Origin: Chalara sp. BL73
Taxonomy: Eukaryota; Ascomycota; Leotiomycetes; Helotiales
Assembly (NCBI GenBank): GCA_918026815.1
Contig: CAKJVC010000037.1
Coordinates: 1 to 64,000 of the forward strand
Direction: 5' to 3'
Length of the DNA: 64,000 nucleotides
Part shown: one piece after another, positions 31,618 to 42,410 of the stretch
Numbering within the stretch: the stretch's first letter is position 1
Layout of the letters: every line of letters starts with the position of its first letter
Made by a program: the position numbers and the translations under genes
Notes under the pieces: model-generated
The model's input: only the letters and a program-made list of their open reading frames with translations
Told to the model about the DNA's origin: nothing
Databases searched by the model: none

Positions 31618-34468
31618 GACATTTTTTTTCCCAAGGAAAGCGGGAGGTAAACGTAGAAAAAGACTTTGACCACGATATCGATATCAGGCTGCCAGGTTGA
31701 AACGTGCGAGTCATGGTTGTAGAAGAGCTTGAAAGGGGAGGAATAAGAATGACGCAGTACGGGCTTTGAAGATGCCAAAACCGAGGTGGGCAGAGGTTGT
31801 CACACACACGTGCTGAGGCCCGCACGAGCCACCACCCAACATTGTTTCGTAGCCTTCCTTTTACTACCAGTAGCATTCCCTGCCTGTATCACGTATTTTG
31901 GACTCTCGCCAGACAAGGATGTATTGGAGGCCGGGCATCACAGTGGCGGTTATTTCGCGTTTGTAGCTGCTTACGACCAGCAAGCGTCTTGTCGAAAGGT
32001 CGGTTGGTCGCAGACCGACGAGCCGCTCTCAGTCCCGTAGCGTGGCTTTACATGGTATACACAGCCCCTACTAATGGTATATAGATTAGCTGTCCGGGCC
32101 AGAGGCTTAGACAGAAGGCCAAGTGAATGCAAACGCTATCTAGCGCTGACTAAAGTCCTTGTACTATTGGAGGTTTCTCCACAGTCTATTGATCTCTGAA
32201 CTAGTGAGGATGGGTTGCTATGGCTCGAAAGAGGAGGGCGATGGATCCCCACCGGCCCCTCATTCAACTGTACTCCCGGCGCAAGTCCTCTGCAATTGAT
32301 ATTGTGATCCGCCCGGGCGAAGATCTATTCAACGCGGAACAAAGGATCAGCTCCAGGACCGTTGCCGAGAGGGCGGAGCTATGACGGGATCCAGGAGAGT
32401 TGCAATACGGTATATTCCTTAATTTACAAAATAGCGAAATCTGCCACTTGTTGACTGCAAGCCATATAGCTCGGTTCCCCATGATACGACAAGAATCACC
32501 GAAGTGACATTCTAAACAGACAGACATATCACGGCAGACTTTGGGCAACCAGGGTCTAATATGTGGACCCCGGCCCATGTATACACCACTGGACCACCAA
32601 ATCCAGACTCGGCATTGCTTCGGCGGGCAGGTGGACCAATCCGGAGACTTTCCTACCCATTCGCGGTGGCCATCATCGAGGCACTCCCAGAGGCATTCCC
32701 GAATATTAAGCATATGCAGCAGAGGGTATTTCAGTCGAGACATACTGTAAACAATTACTATGATAGTGGTAGAGATAGACTGTACTACAGAGAAATTTCA
32801 GAATACTCATATTTGTTTAGACGATGCAGGATAGTGCAAGAATGTTATCGAGAGGCTATGTAATCTTTTTGTGGCGATTGTACCATCGTTGCGTGCAATT
32901 TGGGGACTTAACAAGCAGCAAACTTAACTTTGTAATGTCTCAGGTCTGGAGTCATTATTACTTCACGTGCTATCCAGCTGCAATATTTATAGTATGGATA
33001 ATGGTAGTGTGGAATTAGGCTCGCGGTTTGCACCACTTGAGGCGGCACCAAAAGCTGGCAAGTTTAGCAACACAGACCGCAACACTCAGTTTTATTATAT
33101 AATTTTTTTTAATAAAAAATTGAAAAAAGTGCACGGTTGCGCACAAACGCTTTTTGTAAGTCAAAAAAATCGACAACTTGCTTGGGCTGACGACTCGCTT
33201 GCTGGACTATGTTATTGCTATTCACATATATTAACTTGTAATCAACTTTGGCATTTTGAAACCGGTTAACATTTAAGTGTTAATCCGGAGTGCCCCACCT
33301 GACCTTTTCACATTTTATTCCAGGCATTTTTGTCTGAGGAAAAAAGGCCCCGAGCACTATAATCCCTTACTTGACATGTAGTTTAATTATGTGACTATAT
33401 CATGTGATTACACCTCCCAGGACACACGTGATCTTATCAGTTATATGTCTACGTTTAAGTGGCTATCATGTGATAATAGCAAATATACCAGAAAAGGAAA
33501 ACAGAAATGTTTTATTTAGACTTAATATTAAAAACATGGTGTTTAAACATTCCAGGCTTAAACTTTTACACTAGTTTCCATGGACAAAATCAGCTCACCA
33601 CATAATATTTAGACTTAATAGGTAGCAGCCTAATAGTTAGGCGTTAAGCAAAACGGTAGTATTTAAAAAAAATATATCTACTTTTGGGTAGCATTTCAAA
33701 TGTTTACCTTAGGATAAGCTTTTACATATACTTGCTGTATATTTTGACTAGTTTTAATTAACTTACATTTGAGGCAGGACACGGTATTCTCAAACTTGGG
33801 CTCAATTCGGCAAGGCCACAACCGTGCCGCCTTGGGCATTAGCAGAGGCAGCCTCCGGATCCTGTTGCCCGAGTAATCGTTCGGTTTAGTTTAGGCTACA
33901 GAGACTGCTAAAATATGGCTTGTGGCCTTTCCGTGCGGACGGCTAAAACCGCATTTGAACCCGTGATTAATTTGGATAATCGGGCTTTTTTTACCTCAAA
34001 CCGCGGAGGGAACGCTGCGAAGAATGAATACAACGAATCTAAACGAGCGGATGTGACGAGACAGGGTGGTTATAGTGTGGCGCGATACAAGAAAGTAAAC
34101 AAGTAACACTCTGCTGATGCTGATTTCATCATGCTTACTTCCCGCAATATGCTGTAATATTATGTTGTCAGAATAGCAGTTAAACCAAGATTGTAGTTTT
34201 CTTCCTGCCATCCATTGCTTGCGCGCTTATAATATCTACATATAGACCCAGGTAACCACCGGTATGTACTTTCCTATATATGGTCTGGACCTTCGTTAAC
34301 AATCCTTTTCAACTTGGATGGGTTTTCCTATTAGAGCTGTGGCATAGCCCATCGACATCTGTACTCTTTTGGGCTACTGCTTGTAGTTATTATCCACTTA
34401 CCGTTGGGCTTTTCGAACCACACTTGCGCTTTTAAATCGAAAATTTGAGATTTCGACCTGCAGTCAAC
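31618..34468. other. 2.85 kb gene-poor AT-rich spacer
   Basis: No gene is supported. 31640-32100 is the 5' flank of the kinase. 32250-33000 has weak, interrupted open stretches on both strands without recognisable content. 33060-33790 is conspicuously AT-rich with TTTAA/AATAT runs and repeated CATGTGAT words, resembling mutated repeat DNA. 33900-34110 has a short open stretch that I do not trust. The promoter of the TmpA-like gene occupies the end. Confidence 0.5.
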
Positions 34469-36507
34469 ATGGTCTTGGCGTATAGTCACCACTCTCTCGA
34501 TGATGCAGAAAAGGGTCTGTACAGCAATACGAAGAGTTTAGTGGTATCACCACCACCCCTTACCCATACAGACAAGAGGAAAATATTACATATCGAGTCT
34601 GTTTTGTCTCCTTCGTCACCAACTCACAACGACCATACACCGTCCTCTAGTGTGCCAGCCCATACTCTATCGTTGCCCGCTGCTTGCCAGCCAACCAATT
34701 CTGCAGTCTCTGACACAGAAGCCAAGAAGCCAACACAGCCAAAAGCAAGAGTTAGTCGATGGTTACTCTTTCGGATTTGGTTTAATACGTACCGAAAATT
34801 CTTTACGTTTGTCACTTTACTCAACCTGGTTGGAATAATAATGACTGGAATTGGTCGATTCCCTTACGCAGAGAACCACCTCGGCGCTTTGGTCCTTGGT
34901 AATTTACTCTGTGCTGTTCTAATGCGGAACGAGCTGTTCCTGAGGCTCCTATACATAATTTCCATCTATGGCTTGCGAAGTGTATGTCTTTTTGTTTGGT
35001 TATTCACACTTCGGCGCTAATTCATGTTTCAGTGGGCCCCTTTGAGCATTAAGGTGCTAGTCACATCCATTTTACAACACGTTGGAGGCATCCATTCAGG
35101 ATGCGCACTATCTGGTGCTTGGTAAGACAGCTGTGTAACTAAGTCGCTCGCAGGACTAACAGAGTATTTAGCTGGCTAGTTTTCAATATTGTCGGCATTA
35201 TCCGGCATCGCACTGCTCAGCATGTGGCAGTGATTGTAACTGGAATAATCACAAACTTCCTTGTGATTATTTCCGTTTTGAGTGCCTTCCCATGGGTTCG
35301 AAAGTGAGTATTTTATTTCATTTCAGATATGTAGATAGCTAACTCCGTATTAGCTATCATCATAACATATTTGAGAGACATCATCGCTTTGTCGGATGGT
35401 TAGGTTTAGCGGTATGTATATTATAATCCCATCTGGAGACAAATACTCATATAATAGACCACTTGGGCCTTCGTGATCTTAGGAAATAGTTACGATATAA
35501 AACTTGGGGAATGGAGAGCTAATAGCAATTCTTTGCTCAGCGCACAGGAGCTCTGGTTCGCCGTGTTTATGACAGTATTGTATGTTTGAATGCTTTTATT
35601 CGATGACAGGACTCATGTACTATAGTGTCCTTATCCCCTGGTTCACTCTTCGAGAGGTCGAAGTTGAAGTTGAAATTGTGGGTTTTCTTTGGATTTTGGT
35701 TGAAATCTATTGACTTTGTAATTTTAGCCATCGCCAAAAGTCGCTATTCTTCGTTTCAACCGCGGAATGCAGCAAGGTCTCTTGGGCAGAATCAGTCGTA
35801 CTTCAATTATGGAATATCACGCTTTCGGAATCATCAGCGAGGGCCGGGAGTCTCTCTATCATTATATGATCTGCGGTGTTCAAGGAGATTTTACAAATGG
35901 CCTTGTTACTAATCCACCCACAACCGTGTGGACCAGGGAGCTGAAGTTTGGTATGGTTTATTTTTAATCGCCTTAATAACAATCTAATAAGTGATAATAG
36001 CCGGCGTTGGCCATGCATCCGCAATGTTTAAAAGGGGAATTCGCATCTGTACCGGGACTGGTATTGGGGCAGCGTTATCCACCTGCATCCAGAGCCCAAA
36101 CTGGTACGCCGTTGTCAAACTATTTTTTTCGCCTTTTTTTTTCGAAGAGCTCTCTTCTGACATTCTGCTAGGTTCCTCATTTGGATAGGGTCTGATCAAG
36201 AAAGTACTTTTGGGCCCACAATAACAGGTTTAATCCATAAACATATTGAGCCCGGGAGAATGATTCTTTGGGACTCAAAGGAACGGGGAGGGCGGCCAGA
36301 TACGATGAGAATTCTTACAGAAACATGGAGAAGCTTTAGAGCTGAGGTAATCTTCATTACCTCTAACATGAAAGGCAATGATGAAATGGTACGAGGTTGC
36401 CGTGCAGGTACGTACCTAACTATTTTGATTTACGGCAAATGATTAACCCCGCTAACTTCTGTTATGCAGCTGGACTAAACGCATTCGGCACTCTGTGGGA
36501 CTTCTGA
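34469..36507 (+). CDS. TmpA-like multi-pass membrane oxidoreductase (521 aa, 10 exons)
   Basis: Exons: 34469-34981, 35033-35121, 35172-35303, 35354-35411, 35458-35579, 35626-35677, 35728-35950, 36001-36103, 36172-36407, 36470-36507. All nine introns are 46-68 nt with GT/AG ends and join in one frame. Residues 1-95 are disordered and probably cytosolic. Then come about six hydrophobic helices (for example FFTFVTLLNLVGIIMTGIG, NLLCAVLMRNELFLRLLYII). Paired histidines (ERHHRFVGWLGLA) recall ferric-reductase-like haem or flavin membrane domains. The C-terminal soluble part has a nucleotide-binding-like CTGTGIGAALS and ends LNAFGTLWDF. This matches the fungal TmpA family; in Aspergillus nidulans TmpA is a membrane oxidoreductase acting in a conidiation signal. 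Similar proteins are often labelled NRPS-like, but no adenylation or carrier domain is present. The ATG at 34469 is the first in frame. Confidence 0.85.
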
Positions 36508-36898
36508 TGGCCCAAGTTCTTAGACAATGTACCGCTTTCCTGTTTGTTTTTTTGTTTGTTTTTTTTCCCCAAGAGCCAACTAGCATTTACAAAGTAGAGT
36601 TGAAAATATTATATGCCGTGTAGAAATTTAGCATAGAGTATACAGGTGGGTGGATGCAACTTAGCAGATATAGTAGTTTGAAATTAATTCAATTAATTAT
36701 CATCATCCATAATTAACGGATAACTTTTAAAAGAGGCAGGAATACTTGTTGCAAACCATGCCAGGCATATAGCTCTACATATGGCGGGCGACGCGGCGCA
36801 AACCTTATAGTATTTTAGTTATTACAAATAAATTAACGAAATACAAACACTTAATACTTTCAAATTCATAATGAAGTGATGAAGAAGTAATTACAAGG

Positions 36899-37029
36899 CA
36901 GTGTGAGAAATGATTTGATTACTTGATTACCGAGCCCATTAATCAAAATCAAATCAAACCTCCTAGTAATCAAATCAAAATCAAGTAATTAATTAGTAAT
37001 TGATTACCTGATTACTTTTAGTCACACTG
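36899..37029. mobile_element. hAT-like MITE (131 bp)
   Basis: Perfect 8-bp terminal inverted repeats, CAGTGTGA and TCACACTG, bound a 131-bp AT-rich element without coding capacity. The inner part is itself quasi-palindromic, with repeated GATTACTTGATTAC/GTAATCAAAT words, so it could fold into a long hairpin. The 8 bases on each side, TTACAAGG at 36891-36898 and TTACAAAC at 37030-37037, match at six of eight positions, consistent with an aged 8-bp target-site duplication of hAT type. Superfamily assignment rests on the CAG...CTG ends and the 8-bp duplication only. Confidence 0.6.
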
Positions 37030-37212
37030 TTACAAACGCACCTTGATAAGAGTGTAGTCGAAGAGGATAAAGAAGACGCAGAGATTGTGGTGTAACGTTC
37101 TGGGTTGTTTTCGACCCTGTAAAAGGCTTGAGGCACGTTGGTTAGTACAGTATGTTGAAATAGACTAGACAATGGCCTTTTTACGTTAAAGTGAAAACGT
37201 TACAAAGCTAGC

Positions 37213-37254
37213 TAAATAACTTATATTTAAATAACTTATATTTAAATAACTAAA
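37213..37254. repeat. 15-bp AT-only tandem repeat
   Basis: The unit TAAATAACTTATATT is repeated about 2.7 times. The tract is near pure A/T with single C residues and lies in the gene-poor spacer. Confidence 0.7.
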
Positions 37255-38838
37255 GTATTTGAGCACGAAGCTCCTATTTTAAGAAAACCACCCATTAATA
37301 TAGGTCATTTTGTTCGTTAAATCCAAGAAGACCTTTAAGTCTTTGTAAGTCCTGGACCCCAAGGTCTTCAAAGGTCTATCACTTGGCTGTCCTAAAACCA
37401 GGGACCATTTCGTGATCCTGAGATAATATTGTAAATCTAAGCACACAGGATAAAGCTACTGAATTCAGCAGGCGTAACCGCTGTTTTATATAACCTCAAC
37501 CGCTCGCTCAGGCTGTCCAACATGCTCTGGTTAGCTTGGCGGATCATTGTTGGCCGGAATGAAACAACCACCTTTCGCCCTGTTCCAGGGCTTGCGAGAA
37601 GAGTTTGAGTCTGGACTTTCAAAGAAATGCAGCTTGGGTTGGGTATCCTGACTCAAACAGAAGAATCTCGGGTCCCTCTCAATGACCATCGGCAGCTACG
37701 CATCCCTGTGTCCATTTGCATCAGTTTCATGAATGATGATCTTAGCGGTATCGTTGCCTGAATAGGGTAACTTTACTTCCGCAGTGCCGTTCGATACGTC
37801 AGCCAAATTTGGAATTGCCGCCAAGTAGACCACATTCTCTTCCAAGATGTTTTCTTGAGATACATGAAAACGAACGCCTTCGTTTGTAGTAGTGCTCGTC
37901 ACCGCAACGGCGTCTAGAGGCTAAGAGTCACTGAAAGTCCTCAGATCATTCTTCCGTGTCCTAATGTATGATGACTGAGTAGTCTCCCAGGGATACATGA
38001 TTGAAGACCGGATTGAGCAAGAGATTCTGTGATTGTAGTATTATTATTTGGTGGTGGTATTTTTGGTTCACTGCATCCCGGGTTCTCTGCAATGTCGGAT
38101 GTTGTAGTTCTCAGAAGATCAGCCGAAATAGAGTTGACAGTAACAACGTCAGTGTAGGCTCTTGGATATGAGATAGGGGTCGTGACACATTGCTCCAATC
38201 CCACCAGCCGAAGCTCAACGCCAACACCCAGGCACAGGGATTAGTAGGCGTTAGAATCTGTTAACGGCCATGAGGCTCAACAAGACCATGGGCCTTTGTC
38301 TGCATTGCCACTATCGTTTCTTTACATTCTATCAGGTCACGGATCACATTACTAGTTATTCCGAAAAGTGGTAGCAGCAAAGATTCTATTCTAAGTCTAC
38401 AACTGCAGAAGTCGGGTATGCACAACTGGCTCACTGGGGGGCGCATTAGCTCAGGCTGGCTGTTGCAACAATGGTTAGGTCCAAGCAGACTTGTGAAATG
38501 CTTATAATTGGCAGCGGTAATTTTGCTATTGGTTATGATAAGAGAGCCTTTTGCCACGTATTTCCTCATTGCATTATGAGAGTGATACCTGCAGCGGCCC
38601 TCATGACCCCGTCTGCATGAATGTGTGTAACCCCTTCGCTGCGGTCACTGCCTTACTTTTAACTCAAGCGAGCCTCACATCCAATTAAAACACTTCAATT
38701 CACGGAATGCAGTCAATTAGCGAATGGCTGGAACTGCAACGCTAACAGCGAAGTTGTATGGAGCACAATAAAAACAAGCAGAGAAATCGCCTCATATTAA
38801 AGTTGCTGACCCGTTATAGCTCAGGCTCAGGCTCAGCC

Positions 38839-38846
38839 TGACGTCA
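38839..38846. promoter_or_regulatory. CRE-type TGACGTCA element upstream of the NLR-like gene
   Basis: A perfect palindromic bZIP target lies 68 bases before the start codon at 38914, immediately after three tandem GGCTCA-like units. It may place the gene under an ATF/CREB-type stress regulator. Inference from the motif only. Confidence 0.4.
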
Positions 38847-38913
38847 CGCATTGATTTTGAAGTTTCCTTTTCATTGCCTTCGAAGACCTATCAGAAGCCA
38901 TACCAAACCAGAA

Positions 38914-41900
38914 ATGCGCCTCTTGCGAATGAACAGTGATGGAACCTTTAGCTTGATACAGTTTCCCGAGCACGACGTCCCCAGCTACGCAGTTTTGTCC
39001 CATACTTGGCGGGGCGAGCTTGAGGTCACATTCCAAGACATTACTGGTTCTATAGCAACAAAAACAAAAGAAAACGGTCTGAACTTCGACAAACTTTACT
39101 TCTGTGGAGAACAGGCAAAGAAAGACAGACTGCAATATTTCTGGGTTGACACCTGCTGCATCGACAAAACTAGCAGCGCCGAACTAAGCGAAGCAATCAA
39201 TTCTATGTTCTGCTGGTATCAGCGCTCTAACAAATGCTACGCGCTTCTAACTGACGTTTCAATACATTTTGAAAATAACGATTTAGACCACAGAGACTCA
39301 CAACTACGAAAGAGTCGTTGGTTTACTCGAGGGTGGACGCTGCAAGAGCTTCTGGCTCCTCCTTCCGTCGAATTCTTCTCCCGGGAAGGGAAACCACTTG
39401 GTTCTAAAAAGTTGTTGGAAAAACAGCTTTCCGAAATCACGGGAATCCCCATCGCTGCTCTCCGAGGCACTTCTCTTTCTTTCTTCAGTACTGAGCAGAA
39501 GCTGTCTTGGATGGCAAAAAGACAAACCGCACGTGAGGAAGATAGCGTTTATTCACTACTTGGTATTTTCGATCTTCATATGCCGGCAATGTATGGGGAA
39601 GGAAGACAACATGCGCTTCAGCGCCTTCAGTCGGAGATTGAGAAGCAGTTAAAGGCACCCCTCCCTACAAGAAATCGGGCCTTCAGCACCCAGTCAATCA
39701 ATGGATTGTGCCTTTTGAAAGAAACACTCGTTTCACCGATCGCGAATCTGAGCTTGCCGAACTTGAAAATAAGCTCTTCGCCAACAATCAATTTACAAAA
39801 ATTGCGGTCTATGGACTTGGAGGTGTAGGAAAGACGCAGCTTGTGCTGGAACTTCTTTATCGAGTAAGGGAGAAGGACAAGAATTGCTCTGCCATTTGGA
39901 TACAAGCTACTAGCATGGAGAGTCTGGGCCAAGGATACCATACTGTTGCTCGGCAATTGGGAATCAGAGACCCTGGGGGCAAAGATGTGGATATTAAAAG
40001 GCTGGTTCAAGACTTCCTGAATGAGGACACCGCAGGTCAATGGATCCTGGTTTTTGATAATGCGGACGATATCCAGATGTGGATCGATAAGACAGGATCC
40101 GAAGCTCAGCAATCAAATCGTTTGATTGATTACATTCCGCGCAGCAAAACCGGACGAGTCATCTTCACGACGCGAGACAGGAAGGTTGGAGTCAAACTCG
40201 CGCAACAGAGTGTGATGGAAGTCTCCAAATTGACCGAAGATACCGCAATATGTATGATGCGGAATAGTTTAATCAACAAAAATCTTGTCGACACCAGACC
40301 TGCGGATGCGAAAGCAATGCTTGCTTGGCTTACCCATCTCCCACTTGCCATCGCTCAGGCAGCCGCATATATCAACGAGAATGGGGTCACTCTAGCGGAC
40401 TACTTAGCGCTTGTAGGTTGCCAAGAGCAAGAAGTTATCGACCTCCTCACCGAGCAATTTGAGGATGATGCGAGATATTCCGACTTGAAGAACCCAGTGG
40501 CTACGACTTGGCTGATCTCTTTCCAGAAAATCCAACAACGTGATCCTCTTGCAGCAGACTACATGTCTTTTATGGCTTGCATTGATCACAGGGGTGTTCC
40601 ACAGCTTCTCCTTCCGCCAGGGTCATCGCGAAAACAGGAGATGGATGCTATTGGGACATTGAGCGCCTACTCGTTTATCACCAGGCGTGCGGAAGACTTG
40701 GCGATTGATCTGCATAGGCTTGTGCATCTCACGATCCGAAATTGGCTTCGGAATAAAGGAGTGCTTGCTGAGTGGACTCGAAAGGCCGTTGCGCGATTGG
40801 AAGAGGTGTTTCCAGACCATGAACACAGAAACAGGTCGATGTGGAGGACATATCTTCCTCATGCACTTCATGTCTTGGAGTCCAACTTCATTGCAAAGGA
40901 TGATCAGAGCAGGACCGACCTAAAATGGAAGATTGCATTGTGTTATTATAGCGACGGCCGATTCGATGAGGCAGAGGCTTTCTTTAGGGAGGTGATGGAG
41001 TTTCGAACAAACATGCTTGGCGCGGAGCACTCAGATACGCTAAAAAGTGTTGGAAAATTGGCTTTGGCTTACCATGCACAGAGCCGGTTCCCAGAGGCCA
41101 AGGCACTTGGGCTGAGGGCGATGGAAGCCCAGAAAAGAATCCTCGGTGAAGAAGATCCAGAGACACTGTCTACCATGAGCCACTTAGCTATGACGTATAG
41201 CGATCTGTCCCAGTGGAAAGAAGCAGAAGAGCTCGAGCTACAAACAATGGAATGTCGGAAGCGCGTTCTCGGCGCTGAACACCCTGACGCTCTCGTAGGT
41301 ATGAGCAATCTAGTATATTTGTACAACTGCCAAGGTTGGTGGAAGCAGGCGGAAGAGCTTGGCAAGCAGACAATCATCGCGCGCAAGAAGGTGCTCGGCG
41401 TTGAGCATCCCGACACTTTGCTTAGTATAGGCAATCTAGCACATACGTACAACAATCAGGGACGGTATCAAGAAGCCGAAGAGTTACTAGTTCAGGTAAT
41501 GAATATTCGCATTAGTGTTCTGGGAAAAGACCATCCACATACGTTGAGCGGTATGAGTAACCTTGGGGTTAGCTACCACAACCAGGGCCGATGGGACGAG
41601 GCCGAAGCGATCCAGTCACAAGTGGTTGCGGCTCGGAAAGTCCTGTTAGGACCAGAGCATTTCTCAACTCTAACGAGTATGGCTCATCTCTCATTGACAT
41701 ACCATAGCCAAGGTCGACGAACTGAGGCAGAGGAGCTGGGTTTGCAGGTGATGGAATTGCGCAAAAAGGTCCTCGGCCCAGAGCATCATCATACTTTGAC
41801 CAGCATGAGTAATCTTGCATCAATTTATCTTGACGGGCAGTTGGCGAAGGCTGAAGAACTATTGTTGCAAGTATTGGCGATCCGTATAAGAGTACTAGGT

Positions 41901-42029
41901 ATGGAGCATCATCACTCCCTTACAAGTATGGAGCAACTGGCAGGTATGTATAGAAACCAAGGACGATTGAGGGAGTCTGAGGACCTGGAAGCGCAAGTTG
42001 AGGAGGCTCGAAATAATGCAGTGTCATAA
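38914..42029 (+). CDS. HET/NB-ARC/TPR NLR-like receptor, interrupted by one frameshift
   Basis: Fungal NLR-like proteins couple an effector domain to a nucleotide-binding switch and a repeat sensor. The HET part (38914 to about 39650) shows MRLLRM, DVPSYAVLSHTW, FWVDTCCIDK, SMFCWYQRS, RGWTLQELLAP, and EEDSVYSLLGIFDLHMPAMY with GEG. The NB-ARC part follows in another frame: PFERNTRFTDRESEL, P-loop GLGGVGKTQ (about 39813), Walker B WILVFDNADD, GRVIFTTRD, THLPLAIAQAAAY. About eight or nine 42-residue kinesin-light-chain-type TPRs run from about 40930 to the end (VLGAEHPDALVGMSNLVYLY, VLGVEHPDTLLSIGNLAHTY). The shift lies between about 39655 and 39705. No GT-AG intron of suitable length fits, and one extra base in the C run at 39658-39661 would make the two parts continuous. 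It is either a sequencing error in that run or a real inactivating mutation. Two separate genes are less likely, since the second part has no ATG at its start. Confidence 0.85.
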
Positions 42030-42410
42030 AAAGGTACTGCATATTCGGTTGTAATACTACAGACCAAAGCAGCAGCTGTCTAATGATAACTCTCTAAACA
42101 CCCCCAATTTGTGTAGTTTGTGGTTGACCGATCCCAATTAACTGACCTGAAATCGCCTTCCTACGCAGCGCCTTCCCGCTGCACTCCCACAAAGATCTGT
42201 CCGTCGCTCTCTTTTCGGGAGTCGTTGAAACCTAACCTGCCTGCATGTTGCGATCCCCAGAAAACTGAGTCAGCGCTTACATCTGCCCAGCCTTTCCTAA
42301 CCTAGACTCTTGGCAAGGATCAGCAAGTTTAGGCCCTAGGAAAAGAGGAGAGGAAAGGATAGGCTGCGAAGAGTATAGGTCGGGCAATTGCAAGCGGTTC
42401 GATGAATCCG
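42030..42410. other. convergent 3' spacer
   Basis: 381 bases lie between the stop of the NLR-like gene (+) and that of a HET gene (-). No gene is seen. Confidence 0.55.

Larger units (their letters stand above)
36508..38913. other. 2.4 kb AT-rich spacer with MITE and degraded coding-like fragments
   Basis: Besides the MITE and the tandem repeat listed separately, 37440-38570 holds four short open stretches on the minus strand with protein-like pieces (for example NILEENVVYLAAIPNLAD near 37800). They are separated by stops and I cannot join them into a gene. They may be the remains of one. The end is the promoter of the HET/NB-ARC/TPR gene. Confidence 0.45.

Noticed and set aside
32264..32863. 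Overlapping open stretches on both strands
   Set aside because: Cys/Trp-rich translations without periodicity, overlapping in several frames; more likely chance in a gene-poor spacer.
34469..36507. Annotation of the TmpA-like gene as a nonribosomal peptide synthetase
   Set aside because: No adenylation, thiolation or condensation motifs occur; the protein is a multi-pass membrane protein with a soluble nucleotide-binding-like end.
39708..42029. NB-ARC/TPR part as an independent gene
   Set aside because: The frame has no ATG at its beginning (it would start at GTG), it begins directly after the HET domain without a spacer, and HET/NB-ARC/TPR is a standard fusion. A frameshift is more economical.
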